A stretch of 64,000 nucleotides of DNA from Nephrocerus scutellatus (taxonomy: Eukaryota > Arthropoda > Insecta > Diptera > Pipunculidae). The stretch's first letter is position 1; the number at the start of each line of letters is the position of its first letter. Shown here in pieces: positions 34,001-44,194 of the stretch. Where the stretch lies: positions 109,781,908 through 109,845,907 of the forward strand of contig OX352763.1 in assembly GCA_947095585.1 (NCBI GenBank). Reading direction: 5' to 3'. The position numbers and the translations under genes were made by a program. The notes beneath the pieces were generated by a model that made no database searches, was not told the DNA's origin, and was given only the letters and a program-made list of their open reading frames with translations.

Positions 34001-37000
34001 GGGAGGAGTCACGGCAATTGGAGAAGAGTTGGAGAGAGCTGGAGCTCATTGCCAGGAGCCGCAAGCGATGGCGCGTAGGCGTAGTAGAGGCCCTAGGACC
34101 CACAAGGGGATATAGAACATAAGGAAATAAGTAAGCCGAGCGCTACCGAATTGTTTTTAAACAACTCCCATCAAATTTTGACTGGTAGAAGCCGAGATAT
34201 ACGAAACGACAAACGTACACCCGTACAAATGTACACGATGACGATCCGGCGGAAGATCCTTTCACCTGAAATTGCGCTGGTAGGGGGTGGTAACTGTCCC
34301 AATTGTCTGTCGACAAACCTAGTGAAACTTGGCCATTCCACCTTAGCGTAATTGACAAATGTGCGTTTATCCGCAGACACAAAGTCATCGGCTTTATCCA
34401 CGGTGATAATGATCGGGATATGGTCGGAGTTTAACGCTATGTCTGTTCTCCAGGATGTACAGGCTAATAAAGAGTCGCTCACTATGCTGATGTCTGGAAA
34501 GCTAGGACAGGTGGCACAGATCCTCGTGGGTGAGTTTTCATTGTTGCGTGCCGCGACGATCGTTATCTATATTAGAGTGCCGGCAATCATGGTGGGCTTT
34601 GAAATCCCCAACAATCAGATCTAAAGAAGGAAGGAAGAAGCCGGATGTGCAGCAGGCAGTTGGAGGAATATAGACATTTGCTATTTCGATTAGAGTGTCG
34701 TTGGACTTGACTGCAATAGTTTGTGTTTCGAGATGTGGGTCGGGTATGGTGGGTGTCAGCATGAGTCTGTAGTTGGCCGAGTTGCGTACGATGAACGCAA
34801 GACCTCCACCGCCTCCACTGATTCTGTCCTTGCGTATGATATTGTAATTGGTATTTCTGGATAGCAATCAGGAGGGGGTGAGCTTTGTTTCTTGTATGTC
34901 GGCAATTAATATCCCATGGTGCTCCATATAGTTGGTGATTTCTGTTACTTTTCTTCGCAAGCCTATGTAATTCAGATGTATCACAGCGAAAGGTATGTGG
35001 TGTTCATGTGTGGTTTGTTGGTAGTTTGCAGGTGGAGGTGAGTCCGTGGATGTTGGTGGAGTGTTGATGAGCAGAGCAAGTTGACATTGTCTATCGGATT
35101 ATGACTGGTTGTGGGGGAGGTGGGAGGTGTGGAGTGTGAGATTGTGGGGCTGTATGTAGTGTTTTGTTTAAGCAGCATGTGACCAAGAAGTTGGCAGTCC
35201 ATTGACGATAGTTATTAAGTCCAGAGCAGGCTCTAAGATGAGACCAGTTCTCACATCCATTGCATTTAACGGAAGAGGAATTGCCGTGTATGCGTCTTTG
35301 GCACACTAAGAAGTGCCTAAGATGGTGGCGTGGTTGTTTGGCAACATTTCGCAATGAAACTCCGATTCCAGTCTCTGATGTTGGCTAGACCTGAGCATCG
35401 TCGGAAATGGCACCAGTGTCTGCAGTTGTTGCACTTAACTGAGCAGATGTTTCTTTTTATCCATGTGTTGCATACAGAGCATGTCCAGGTTCGAGGACCT
35501 GGATTCGGCTCGGTGCCGGCTAGTAGGAGTAGTATGCGGAGCAAGGATGCCGGCTTAATTTGCTACACTATGGAAAAAACGTTTGGAGTAACCGAATTGT
35601 AGTTCATTGTTGTCATTCTTTTGCCAGGAGAAATCTGGGTCGATTCCGAGTCGAAGACCCAAATGTCGCGAGAATCGACTAATAAGTGATCATAACTTTT
35701 GGCTTTTCGATTACTTTCAAGCAAAAAACGCTTAAAAATTGAGAAACATTTGTCTTTTGCACGAAATTCCTGTTAGGCTTGGTCATACTACAAAAGAATG
35801 TCAACATTTTTTGTAGCTTAGAGCAAGGTTTTGCAAACTCAGTCTTATGAAACATCAGACGCATTCTTTGTGAGTGTCCATTGAGAGTGAAACGGGCTAG
35901 CTCCTCATGCATACAGAAACAGTGGGAGTTCAACTTCTCCACAAAGAAAAAACTCGTTAGCTGGTAAAATTCTTCTCTTTCTTCGGAATTTGGAATCCAG
36001 AATATAAGATAAATAGCTTTAAGAGAAAGAATAGAAAAATAATTCAGCGACAGATGGTGTTTCTCAACAATTCTTTGTGATGCAACGCCACTAGATGACT
36101 CAGTATGGTGTTGGGTGACTCTCTTTCGTCATATCACCGACATACCTTTGATTACATTCTCTGTTATAAAGATATAAAGATAGCAGATAGCACACAGCTT
36201 GACTAAAATGTGGAAATGTTATGTAGTATGTGTGTAAGTGACACACAACAATGCTTGAGTGTGCTTTCCTTTTTTCACACCTTCCGATCACTGAACCACT
36301 AAACGACGCTGCACTACAACCAACCAATGACCAATTTATCTTATCAGAAAATGCTCTACCGGCTTATCTTATCAGCAATTCTTATGCTATTCAAAGCACG
36401 ACGAAATACAAAAGCAAAATTTATTTTATCGAAGTTTTTGGTGACTAAACCAACGACAACAACGACCAGGTCGGACGCTTTGGCAGTTAAAAGACTTGAA
36501 GACATTTTTCTATTACCACGCGGGTGCAACGAAAAATAACTAAAAAAAAGTGCAAATAAAAGGATAATTCAAAAATCAAAACAAACCAACTAACCATGGG
36601 CTACGGACAACAGCTACAGGGTAACACCCTTGAGAAGCAAATCGGTTGCGTAAAGTACACCCTCTTTTGCTTCAACATAGTCGCCTGGATGATTGCGACA
36701 GCGGTGTTTGCTCTGTCGATTTGGATACGCGCCGAACCGGGATTCGATCAATGGCTGACGATTTTGGAAGCTCAAAATTTCTACATTGGCATTTACATTC
36801 TGATCGCAATGAGCATCATAATGATGGCGGTTTCATTTTTGGGTTGCCTCAGTGCCCTCATGGAGAATACATTGGCGCTGTTCGTCTTCATCGGAACGCA
36901 AATGTTTGGTTTTGCATGCGCCATCGCTGGATCGGCAATACTTCTCGATTATAGTACAATGCATTCGAGCTTGCAGCCACTGTTGCGCGTTACAATGAAA

Positions 37001-39128
37001 CGATTTGTGATGACATCCGAGAATAGATATTCCATGTATGTGCTGAATATGATTCAGGAGAATATCGGTTGCTGTGGCGTTGATGGGCCAAATGATTATT
37101 GGAATTTGAGACAACCGCTGCCGTCGTCGTGTCGTGACACAGTGACGGGGAATGCATTTTTCTCCGGATGCGTCGATGAACTCACCTGGTTCTTTGAGGG
37201 TAAATCGACATGGATTGTAACAATGGCATTAACACTGGCTATGTTGAATGTCATTTCTGGTGTTATGAGTTTTTTGCTGGTGCAAGCGGTCAAGAAAGAA
37301 GAGGAGGAAGCTAGAGGTTACAGGCGTTAGCAGCACAAAACCAATTAACAAATGACAATTTCACTGGATAGTAGTGGTTTTTCAAGTATTTTACAATTTA
37401 CCTTTTGGTTTTTCCTTTCATTACAAATTAAGTTTTTCCCTGCCTATTGTAAAATTACAAATTTTATGAAAATAAATATTAAAATCGCCCATTCAAGGTG
37501 AGAGAAGTATGACTAAGTGCGCTTATTAATGATGAATTGATTTAAGCTGGAAACTGAAGGTGATATCATTTACAGCACTCGTTACATTTTGTGATAAGCG
37601 ATAATGTGCTTCGAAAATTCGAACAGAATTAGGGTTAGATAATGCCTTGTATTATGTTATCTATGAGGGCTTCGTTAAGTGGGATAGAGTAACATTTCTA
37701 CAAATATAATGCAGCTTGAAGTGACCATTAAGCTATTTATTAACTAATACTGCACGTATGAGAGAAGGAGATGTAAAAGAACTGGAAAAGAGTTAATCCA
37801 TAAAGTGGATATCAAAAAGTGCAGCAATAATCCCGCCCAAGCATTGATTTCTTGATTACCGCGAATAAGATGACTTTCTATTTTTACCTTAAACGTTAAT
37901 AAGTATTTATGTTAAATAAAGATCTATGGATCAGTGTCTAATCTACGGATAGACTGACTAGCTTCCTCTTAAACCTTGTCTTGCCTTTAACGGTGGGTTC
38001 AAGACTGCACAATTCTTCAATGCAGTATTGCACAACAATGCAAATCCTTAAAAGCTACTCCTTGTAAATATAAATTAGAGTTCCATTACATAAAAAATAT
38101 TGTATTGTCGTGTACTTACAAATTGCTCATTGAAAGATCCACTTCGAGATTTAAATGTTCATGATGATATTTGATGATTGGTACACGAGCCTGTAGAATG
38201 CGACGCACATGACATACTCCTGGCAGGAATAACTGCAACATATCACCAAGACTTTCCATTTGTCTTTGAGTTTGCGACCGACCATTGGTAAGATGCTCTT
38301 TCGTGTGAAACACCAAACGTGAGTCAGGCCGACCACGAACGCCAGTTTCATTATCGAATCGCAAAATTAAATCCAAATCGCAGCCCATTTTACCAAAACC
38401 ATTCACAGAAGAACCAAATGGTTGGGCATTCGCCTCCGGAAACATACCCACAATCGAACGTTCAATTTGCCTGGCCGAAAGGAAACGCAAGCGTATTCCT
38501 AAATCGTTAAGTTTTGTTAATTCATAGAGAACTTTAATTTGGTCATCGATATTCTGTGCAGACTGAAGTATATCATTGAGTTCTCCATTATCGATGAGAC
38601 GTGTTCCCTCAATCGTTTGTAATGATTGTTGCTGATCATTTTGCGCTGAACGCTGAGATTTTCGAGTTCCCGCCTTAAACCATAGGAATGGCGAACGCAC
38701 GGGTACACCAGACAAATCTTCATTATATGCAGATGAACCGATAGCATCGGTTGCCTCCTTTTCCGATGAATACTCAATTAGGATATAGTGTAAATCATCG
38801 TTATATATGCGGTAATGTTGCGCATTCACTATCGTTCCAAAGTCAGAGCAGTATTTACACAGTTCTGAAAAGGATTTCTCCGAGTTAACTTGGACGACAA
38901 TACTACGAGCTGCTTCCGCACGCCGTTTAGTAATAACCTTATCATAGGACAGCCAATTGTCTAGTCAGGAAAAAGAAATTAGTGAGTGTAATCGAGATGT
39001 AAACTTTGTGCATAGTTAGTACCTGTGTTGCGTGATACTTCCAGACTCAATTGCCGCACAATGGCAGTTGCGGTGTACCTATTCGCATTTAATACTTTAC
39101 AAATTCCTCGTCGCAAAATACTATTCAT
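31046..39128 (-). CDS. Mtpap: Mitochondrial poly(A) polymerase
   Basis: This nuclear-encoded enzyme adds poly(A) tails to mitochondrial mRNAs. Three exons on the minus strand: 39128-39023, 38960-38120 and 31892-31046, with GT-AG junctions that keep frame (597 residues). The N-terminus is basic (MNSILRRGICKVLNANRY), as for a mitochondrial presequence. An RNA-binding-like region follows (residues about 45-110), then the nucleotidyltransferase core FGSSVNGFGKMGCDLDLIL with Asp230 and Asp232, and a third carboxylate in LNLEVDLSMSNL (Asp310). The last exon encodes the PAP-associated part (RRWAQACGLTNPSPGRWISN, later NCTFGRDL and LYIVNPLEQVLNVSKNVS). The splice between exons 2 and 3 rebuilds DLSMSNLTGAYMSEL. 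The 6.2-kb second intron contains Tsp2A on the other strand and several retroelement relics. A TTTATT (AATAAA on the minus strand) near 30985 is a likely poly(A) signal. Confidence 0.95.
31980..32480 (+). mobile_element. Loa-like reverse transcriptase relic
   Basis: The plus strand reads AFNNVRTKAIQEALTKYDIN, RGTPQGVVTTPSLWL and related pieces with stops. It sits in Mtpap intron 2, antisense to the gene. Confidence 0.65.
32600..34122 (+). mobile_element. RTE-like retrotransposon with RT deleted
   Basis: It starts with an endonuclease N-terminus (KIGFWNVRTLLDSGSEG, YNLDILGVSEVRW). Degraded endonuclease pieces follow to about 33.06 kb, and then the linker (33570-33700) shared with 6.36-6.48 kb. 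The reverse transcriptase domain is missing. The sequence passes directly into an intact 136-codon C-terminus (33712-34122) with RKWQWICHTLRKGD, GRPRNTWRRSLGEESRQLEK and RSRKRWRVGVVEALGPTRG. It lies in Mtpap intron 2, antisense to the gene. Confidence 0.85.
34133..34235 (+). repeat. Dispersed repeat (family D)
   Basis: It matches 14.46-14.62 kb: AAGCCGAGCGCTACCGAATT, CTCCCATCAAATTTTGACTG, GTAGAAGCCGAGATATACGA and the ACAAACGTAC-like tail. Confidence 0.65.
34236..35545 (-). mobile_element. Non-LTR element 5' part: 2A-like motif, Cys modules, endonuclease
   Basis: Read leftward from 35544, the element starts MLRILLLLAGTEPNPGP, a hydrophobic run ending in a 2A-like NPGP. Two related cysteine modules follow: first CSVCNTWIKRNICSVKCNNC and CHFRRCSGL, then, after a frame change, CQRRIHGN, VKCNGCENWSHLRACSGL. 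A Pro/Thr-rich linker comes next. The endonuclease domain has ILIADIQETKLT, RKDRISGGGGGLAFIV, EIANVYIPPTA and finally SDHIPIIITVDKADDFVSAD, the conserved SDH box. The copy is truncated before the reverse transcriptase and joined to a family-D repeat. It lies in Mtpap intron 2, in the same direction as Mtpap. Confidence 0.85.
35546..36162. other. Spacer upstream of Tsp2A
   Basis: No gene or element recognised. Confidence 0.3.
36163..36380 (+). promoter_or_regulatory. GATA-site cluster upstream of Tsp2A
   Basis: The 12-mer TTATCTTATCAG occurs twice, 28 bp apart (36336-36347 and 36364-36375). Each holds two WGATAR sites on the minus strand. Two AGATAG sites (36178-36183, 36185-36190) lie further upstream, beside TTATAAA at about 36164. 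GATA factors drive fly midgut genes and Tsp2A is a gut junction gene, so a gut enhancer or promoter is a reasonable inference. Confidence 0.5.
36596..37330 (+). CDS. Tsp2A: Tetraspanin 2A
   Basis: A four-pass membrane protein of 244 residues, uninterrupted in the genome. In Drosophila, Tsp2A is needed for smooth septate junctions in the midgut and Malpighian tubules, working with Ssk, Mesh and Hoka. Transmembrane segments lie near residues 22-45 (TLFCFNIVAWMIATAVFALS), 62-85, 92-116 and 206-230. The large extracellular loop has the tetraspanin signature CCG at 159-161, plus PSSC (Cys179) and Cys192. The short C-tail is KKEEEEARGYRR. The start CCAACTAACCATGG is a good context. It lies entirely inside Mtpap intron 2 on the opposite strand. 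AATAAA near 37470 follows the stop by about 140 bp. Confidence 0.97.
   Translation: MGYGQQLQGNTLEKQIGCVKYTLFCFNIVAWMIATAVFALSIWIRAEPGFDQWLTILEAQNFYIGIYILIAMSIIMMAVSFLGCLSALMENTLALFVFIGTQMFGFACAIAGSAILLDYSTMHSSLQPLLRVTMKRFVMTSENRYSMYVLNMIQENIGCCGVDGPNDYWNLRQPLPSSCRDTVTGNAFFSGCVDELTWFFEGKSTWIVTMALTLAMLNVISGVMSFLLVQAVKKEEEEARGYRR
37331..38119 (+). other. Tsp2A 3' region, rest of Mtpap intron 2
   Basis: It holds the Tsp2A poly(A) signal near 37470. Otherwise no gene or element was recognised. Confidence 0.4.
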
Positions 39129-39587
39129 CCTTATTCTTCAATACATAAAGAATTTAACTTAAACTTGAAATTTAGTTGTTCCAGTACTGATAAACTATCA
39201 TTTTTCAATTTTTAATTAGGTTATAACAATATTTTGACAGCGGTTGACATTTGTCAACAGATGATTTTGACATCAAAATTAACTATTAAACTTTTGGACT
39301 AGATGAAATTAACAAATGGTGGGCAATGACAATATGCCTGATACTTTACACGAAAGTACTAAACCAATCTTTGGTGCATTTGTTTGTTATTCAATAACTT
39401 TTTAATGACTCAACCAATCTTTTTGAAATTTTCAGATAAGATTTTTATTGGCATAAAGTAGGCTATCAAAACATTCCATAGGTGGCGCAGAAGGCGGTAT
39501 ACCAAAAATGCTCATATTTGCACATTTTATTCGAGTGATCGAGATGATTGGGGCTTAATTTTAATTTGGTTGGAGGTTGTCGTTGTC

Positions 39588-39796
39588 AATTGCTATATTG
39601 CTTTGGCAAAGCCAGCTTGGCTTACAACAACAATCGAATAAGCATAAAGCCGAAAGTAAATCCAACAAATTTTTAGGATTAAGAAACTAAAGCCATTTTA
39701 TAGTTATGGTGCTCACCGTAAGGCGGTAAAACCAAAAGCTGTTGCTTTGAGATATAAAGTAAAACCAACTTAGCTTTACCAAAGCAATATAGCATA
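39588..39796. repeat. Imperfect inverted repeat, possible MITE
   Basis: TGCTATATTGCTTTGGCAAA followed by GCCAGCTTGG (from about 39590) pairs with AACTTAGCTTTACCAAAGCA followed by ATATAGCA (ending 39796) with few mismatches. The arms are about 30 bp and the span about 209 bp. It lies between the divergent Mtpap and Esf1 genes. Confidence 0.6.
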
Positions 39797-40205
39797 TGTC
39801 GATGGGGGTAAGTCGGTGTGCATTGCATTGAAAACAAATTAATGATTTTTAATAAATTTAAAATGTGAAAAAAATGTATTGTGATTGCGATAATGGCATT
39901 AATGTTTGCCTTTTACAAAGGCGCTGTTCGAGTTACAAGTATCACCAAACACCAACAATTCAAACCAGCTTTGAAAGCGTTTTATTATAATTTGTTTTTA
40001 ATTCGTTAAAGAACCCGAATTTGACATAAAACGTACTTTTAATTTTTCTTTGTATTTTATTACTTTTTTGGCTGTTCTTTTATTTCTTCGTAATGTTTAG
40101 AACTTATTCTTTTTATACTACATCGATAGGTAGAATGCACATAATATTCTTTTGTCTAGTGATTGATATTCTGTTTCTTCTATTCTTTCTGAAAAAAGAA
40201 ATAAA
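39797..40205. other. Spacer between Mtpap and Esf1
   Basis: AT-rich, nothing recognised. Promoters of the divergent genes may lie at its borders. Confidence 0.3.
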
Positions 40206-40596
40206 GGCTGTGTTTTCATGTTTGATGTCGGAGTACTCGGAGATATAATTTAACTGTCAGAATTCAGATCAGTTATTTTTTTTTTCTCCGAGAAATCTTT
40301 TTTCTTTAGAGCGTTTTTTTACGCTCCGATAATTCTCGGATAAGATCTTTTTTCTCTGAAATAAATGTAGAACATTTCTTGACAGCTGTAGTTGTTTGTT
40401 TCTTTAAACAATAGACATGTCGACTACTATGGAGCATTCAGATGTGAAGTACAACTTTCCTCTGTTACTAAAAAAAAACACAGCAGATAATTTTTGGATC
40501 AGACAGCTCTTAACAAAGAAAAAATTATCGGATTTATCGGATATCTCGGAACACGGGCTTATCAGATTTCTCCGAAATCACAAAAATACACGGCCA
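40206..40596 (+). mobile_element. MITE family B, longest copy
   Basis: It starts GGCTGTGTTTTCATG and ends with the near complement CACAAAAATACACGGCC. The interior matches 19.6-19.9 kb (AGATATAATTTAACTGTCAG; GACATGTCGACTACTATGGA; AAAATTATCGGATTTATCGG). Its 60-codon open frame at 40417 is not preserved in the other copy, so it is not believed to be coding. Confidence 0.75.
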
Positions 40597-40848
40597 CAGT
40601 AAACATTTACAATCTGGTAAGTAAAGAACAAAAAGTTTAAAACTGTACTAGATTGTTAAACTGAATTTGACATTGCGAACAGCACGCTGGAATATATGCT
40701 GTCACTTTAACTGTCAGACCATTAGTTCTTTCAGTTGACAAATGGAGAAAACGTTTTTGATTGAATAGGAATCCTGATTCCAGCAACGGGGAGTATTATC
40801 GTTGAACCGCATTATAAATTTAATTGTTTTCAGGTTTTTATAAGAAAA

Positions 40849-43131
40849 ATGGGAAATCCAAAAATAAACGAGAAATCCTCCGGTGCTCCGGAAGACAAAC
40901 AGAATGGCATTTGGGAGGATCCACGTTTTTCACACTTGGTGAGTGATCCGCGCTTTAAAAAGCTTCCCAAATCGCAACGCAAAGTAAAAATCGACAAACG
41001 TTTCGAGGGAATGTTTAGCGATAAGAAATTCAAAGTGAAATACACGGTAGACAAATACGGTCGTAAGGTAAACCAAAGTTCCTCTGAAGATCTAAAGAAA
41101 TACTACGATTTGAATTCCTCTGCTGAGGAGGAGGAGGAGGTGAATGACGAAGATGAAGCGGCGCAGGAGGAGGCTGAAAAACGTCAGGAAGAGCTGGCTA
41201 TTGCTGCAGTTGACGACAAAAAAGATATTCATGAAGTAAACGAGAATGACACCCTACAAAGTGATGGCGAAGAAGTGCCACAAACTCTGCGCGAAAAGCT
41301 TCTCGATCCGGATATTGATTACGCTCGTGGGGAAGGTCGTCTCCTAACGGACAGTTCTTCCGATGAAGAATCGTCAGAAGACGACAACAACGAAGAGCTC
41401 TTTATCGAACACGTTTGGGGTGAAATTGACAACGATGCTGAGACAACCGAAGAATCTACTCGACGTCTGGCAGTTTGTAACATGGATTGGGATCGCATTC
41501 GCTCCCAAGACATAATGATGCTTTGCAGTTCTTTTGTACCGCCAGGTGGAAGCATTCTTAGTGTAAAAATCTATCCATCACTTTTTGGCAAGGAACGAAT
41601 GGCTGAGGAGGAACAACATGGTCCCAAGGAATTGGTGGACACTTTGAAAAACAGGAAAAACGAAAATAAGAAAGCCAATTCATCTGACTCTGAAGAGGAA
41701 GATCTCGTTCAGGAGCAGGACAGCGATGCTGAGCAAGGTGACGACTATCACATGGAGAAGTTACGGCAGTATCAGTTAAACCGTCTGCGGTATTACTACG
41801 CAGTTCTCGAGTGTGACAGCATAGACACGGCGGATAAAATTTACCAAGAGTGCGATGGACTAGAATATGAAAGTACGGCTACAAAACTAGACCTGCGTTT
41901 CATCCCAGACGACACTACATTTGATGAAGAAGAACCCCGAGATGTGTGCACCGAATTGCCAGACATGAATCAATATAAACCGAGGCCATTTGTAACCACG
42001 GCGTTGCAGCAGGCAAAAGTGGATCTAACCTGGGATGAAACAAATCTAGAGCGACAAGAATTAAGTGAAAAACTTTCAGCTGGTAAGCTGGACGAGGTAA
42101 GTAATGCAGACTTGCGGAAGATAGTGGCCTTTAGCAGCGAGGAAGAAGACGACGACGACGATGACGAAGAGGATCAACCTGAAGAAATCCAAGCAGAGGA
42201 TGCATCAACACAGACAACTACAAAGAAGCCCGTAAAGTCGAAGAAAATTAACGATTCAATTGCCAAGTACAAATCGCTTTTGCTTGAAATTTCGGAAAAG
42301 GAAAAACAGCAAAAGAATAAATTTGGAATGGAATGTTCATGGGATGTCGCTGCAGACACTGACAGTGATTCAGAGGAAGATATACTTTCCACAACTGCGA
42401 ATCTAACTCCAATCGAAAAAGTTCTTCAGAAGCGCAGTGAGAAAAATAAAAAGCGAAAAGAGGAACGTAAAATGAAGAAGCTGACTGGAGGTGAATACAA
42501 GTCCGACGACTTGAATTCTGATTCTGACATACCAGATGCTGTCGATATGAATGATCCATATTTCGCCGAAGAGTTTGCTAATGGTGACTTTGTTCAGCCA
42601 AAGACGAAGAAACAGCAAAAACTGAAGAAGAAGAGAAGGGACGCTGTGAGTGATGAAGACGATAAGGAGGCAGCACAGCAAGAAAAAGAACTGCAATTGC
42701 TTCTTGACGATGATGACGAGAACGATATTGGCAAGAATCACTTTAGCTTGGAAAAAATCATTAAAGCCGATAACGAGACAAAGTCAAAGAAACGTCGCAA
42801 AAAGCAGCTGAAAAAATCGAAGAAAGAAATCACCGCCACAGAACCTGAGGACAACTTTAACATAAATGTCGATGATAATCGTTTTGCAGCAATTTACACA
42901 TCACATTTGTTCAATATCGATCCAACAGATTCACACTTCAAAAAGACCAAGGGTTTGGAAAAAATCATCCAGGAGAAACTTAAACGTAGGCATGGCAATG
43001 ATCCAGAAGGAAATGGTAGTATAGCTCCAGATAACAATAACGAGCAAGCAAAACGTCCAAAGAAGCAAATTGAAAATAATTTACTTATTAAGAGCTTGAA
43101 GAGAAAAATTGAAATGAAAAATCAAAAGTAG
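40849..43131 (+). CDS. ESF1: ESF1-like nucleolar pre-rRNA processing protein
   Basis: ESF1 is a nucleolar protein required for 18S rRNA maturation and early 40S assembly. A single coding exon gives 760 residues, close to the family's usual length. The N-terminus has the conserved IWEDPRFSHLVSDPRFKKLP and RFEGMFSDKKF. Acidic tracts follow (residues about 90-190). An RRM-like middle part contains RRLAVCNMDWDRIRSQDIMM and VKIYPSLFGKERM (about 205-260), then HMEKLRQYQLNRLRYYYAVL and LDLRFIPDDT. The C-terminus has the NUC153 motif DNRFAAIYTSHLFNIDPTDS followed by HFKKTKG (about 675-700) within lysine-rich sequence. TTTTCAG at about 40834 may be the acceptor of a 5' untranslated intron. It is divergent from Mtpap and convergent with Aven. 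Confidence 0.96.
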   Translation: MGNPKINEKSSGAPEDKQNGIWEDPRFSHLVSDPRFKKLPKSQRKVKIDKRFEGMFSDKKFKVKYTVDKYGRKVNQSSSEDLKKYYDLNSSAEEEEEVNDEDEAAQEEAEKRQEELAIAAVDDKKDIHEVNENDTLQSDGEEVPQTLREKLLDPDIDYARGEGRLLTDSSSDEESSEDDNNEELFIEHVWGEIDNDAETTEESTRRLAVCNMDWDRIRSQDIMMLCSSFVPPGGSILSVKIYPSLFGKERMAEEEQHGPKELVDTLKNRKNENKKANSSDSEEEDLVQEQDSDAEQGDDYHMEKLRQYQLNRLRYYYAVLECDSIDTADKIYQECDGLEYESTATKLDLRFIPDDTTFDEEEPRDVCTELPDMNQYKPRPFVTTALQQAKVDLTWDETNLERQELSEKLSAGKLDEVSNADLRKIVAFSSEEEDDDDDDEEDQPEEIQAEDASTQTTTKKPVKSKKINDSIAKYKSLLLEISEKEKQQKNKFGMECSWDVAADTDSDSEEDILSTTANLTPIEKVLQKRSEKNKKRKEERKMKKLTGGEYKSDDLNSDSDIPDAVDMNDPYFAEEFANGDFVQPKTKKQQKLKKKRRDAVSDEDDKEAAQQEKELQLLLDDDDENDIGKNHFSLEKIIKADNETKSKKRRKKQLKKSKKEITATEPEDNFNINVDDNRFAAIYTSHLFNIDPTDSHFKKTKGLEKIIQEKLKRRHGNDPEGNGSIAPDNNNEQAKRPKKQIENNLLIKSLKRKIEMKNQK

Positions 43132-43150
43132 GTTAAGAAATATTTTTGTA

Positions 43151-43224
43151 AATAAATATTTTACATTGCAATGTAGAACTTTACTTTTAATCCAGTTGAT
43201 TACATAATTAATGAAGCGTTTATT
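43151..43224. terminator. Convergent poly(A) signals of Esf1 and Aven
   Basis: AATAAA on the plus strand at 43151-43156 lies 20 bp after the Esf1 stop. TTTATT at 43219-43224 is AATAAA on the minus strand, 143 bp after the Aven stop. The two transcripts should end within about 100 bp of each other or overlap. Confidence 0.6.
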
Positions 43225-43366
43225 GAATAGTCCTTAAAGCAGAAAATCAACACGGATGAACCGAATTACAATCATAATGAATGGCAAAGCTAAAATACCT
43301 TCTCTGTGCATTTGTTTGTGAGGGAAACGTTGAAATGGTGCGTATTGTTTACAAAGAATGCGCTCT

Positions 43367-44194
43367 TTATTCCTCAAGTACATTATCCAGCCACTGTTGA
43401 ATATCATCTTTATTTCCCATATCACCTTCTGGCTTTTCTTGGATTTCCAAAGGTTTTTGGTTGTTTGGAAGGTCATCTATGTTAACATTTGCCACACGGT
43501 CAGTCGTCAATTCGAGTAATTCGTTTAGTTCATCATCGTTTTCTTTAATTGTATTCTTATTCGAATCAGCATCGTCTGGTGACTTCTTACGATTAGATTT
43601 AGCAGATGATTTGCGGCTGGTAGAGATCGCGACACCCGGTGTCCCCTCGCCCTCGTGCTCCTTTAAAACGGCTTGATAATTCTTTTCTGCATTGTCAGCC
43701 GACTTATTCATAGCAGCTAATTGAGTTTTTGTGAACATCGACGATGGTAAATCCATTCTTTTGTAAAAAGGAATTGACTGCAATCCGACGTTTAGTAATT
43801 TTAAGTTCAAAGTAAAATATTTGCTAGCTTCGGTCTTGTCCAGAATTCCTTCTTCAAGGTTCCAATTTTTCTCCGAACTGAATTGAAAATGTCCACCTAT
43901 TGACGTCGGCATTTGTGACATCAGATCGAAGTCTCCAGCTCGCATTTGTTCGTTGTCTACTTCATCCATATCGATTTCGCTTTCATAAACTCTGGGTGAC
44001 CAGGCAGTAGATCTGTTGCTGAATCGATCGTCACTGGAATCAGCCACGTCAATAAAACCACCCATCGCCTCAACTTGGGAGCTGCTTGAACCGTTGCCGC
44101 CTTGAGAGCATTTTGCACGAAAGTTGCCTTTATTGGAATGTTTTGTTTTCGTTGATCGTTTACTGGGGAAAGAATTAAACTGTGGACTTTGCAT
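43367..44194 (-). CDS. Aven: Aven-like cell death / checkpoint regulator
   Basis: Aven proteins inhibit apoptosome-dependent caspase activation and activate ATM in the DNA-damage response. One coding exon of 275 residues. Family hallmarks are the central [15 protein letters not shown] (residues about 100-115), then [20 protein letters not shown] and FYKRMDL, and the acidic C-terminal [13 protein letters not shown] (263-275), matching the vertebrate EELEDWLDSMI end. The N-terminus is basic and Ser/Gly-rich, less arginine-glycine-rich than in mammals. Residues 190-215 are a Lys/Ser-rich linker. An in-frame stop lies upstream of the ATG, supporting this start. The identification depends on two short conserved blocks. 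Confidence 0.82.
   Translation of the reverse strand: MQSPQFNSFPSKRSTKTKHSNKGNFRAKCSQGGNGSSSSQVEAMGGFIDVADSSDDRFSNRSTAWSPRVYESEIDMDEVDNEQMRAGDFDLMSQMPTSIGGHFQFSSEKNWNLEEGILDKTEASKYFTLNLKLLNVGLQSIPFYKRMDLPSSMFTKTQLAAMNKSADNAEKNYQAVLKEHEGEGTPGVAISTSRKSSAKSNRKKSPDDADSNKNTIKENDDELNELLELTTDRVANVNIDDLPNNQKPLEIQEKPEGDMGNKDDIQQWLDNVLEE

Noticed and set aside
40417..40602. 60-codon frame MSTTMEHSDVKYNF...
   Set aside because: It lies wholly in a MITE-B copy; the other copy has the same first codons followed by a stop.
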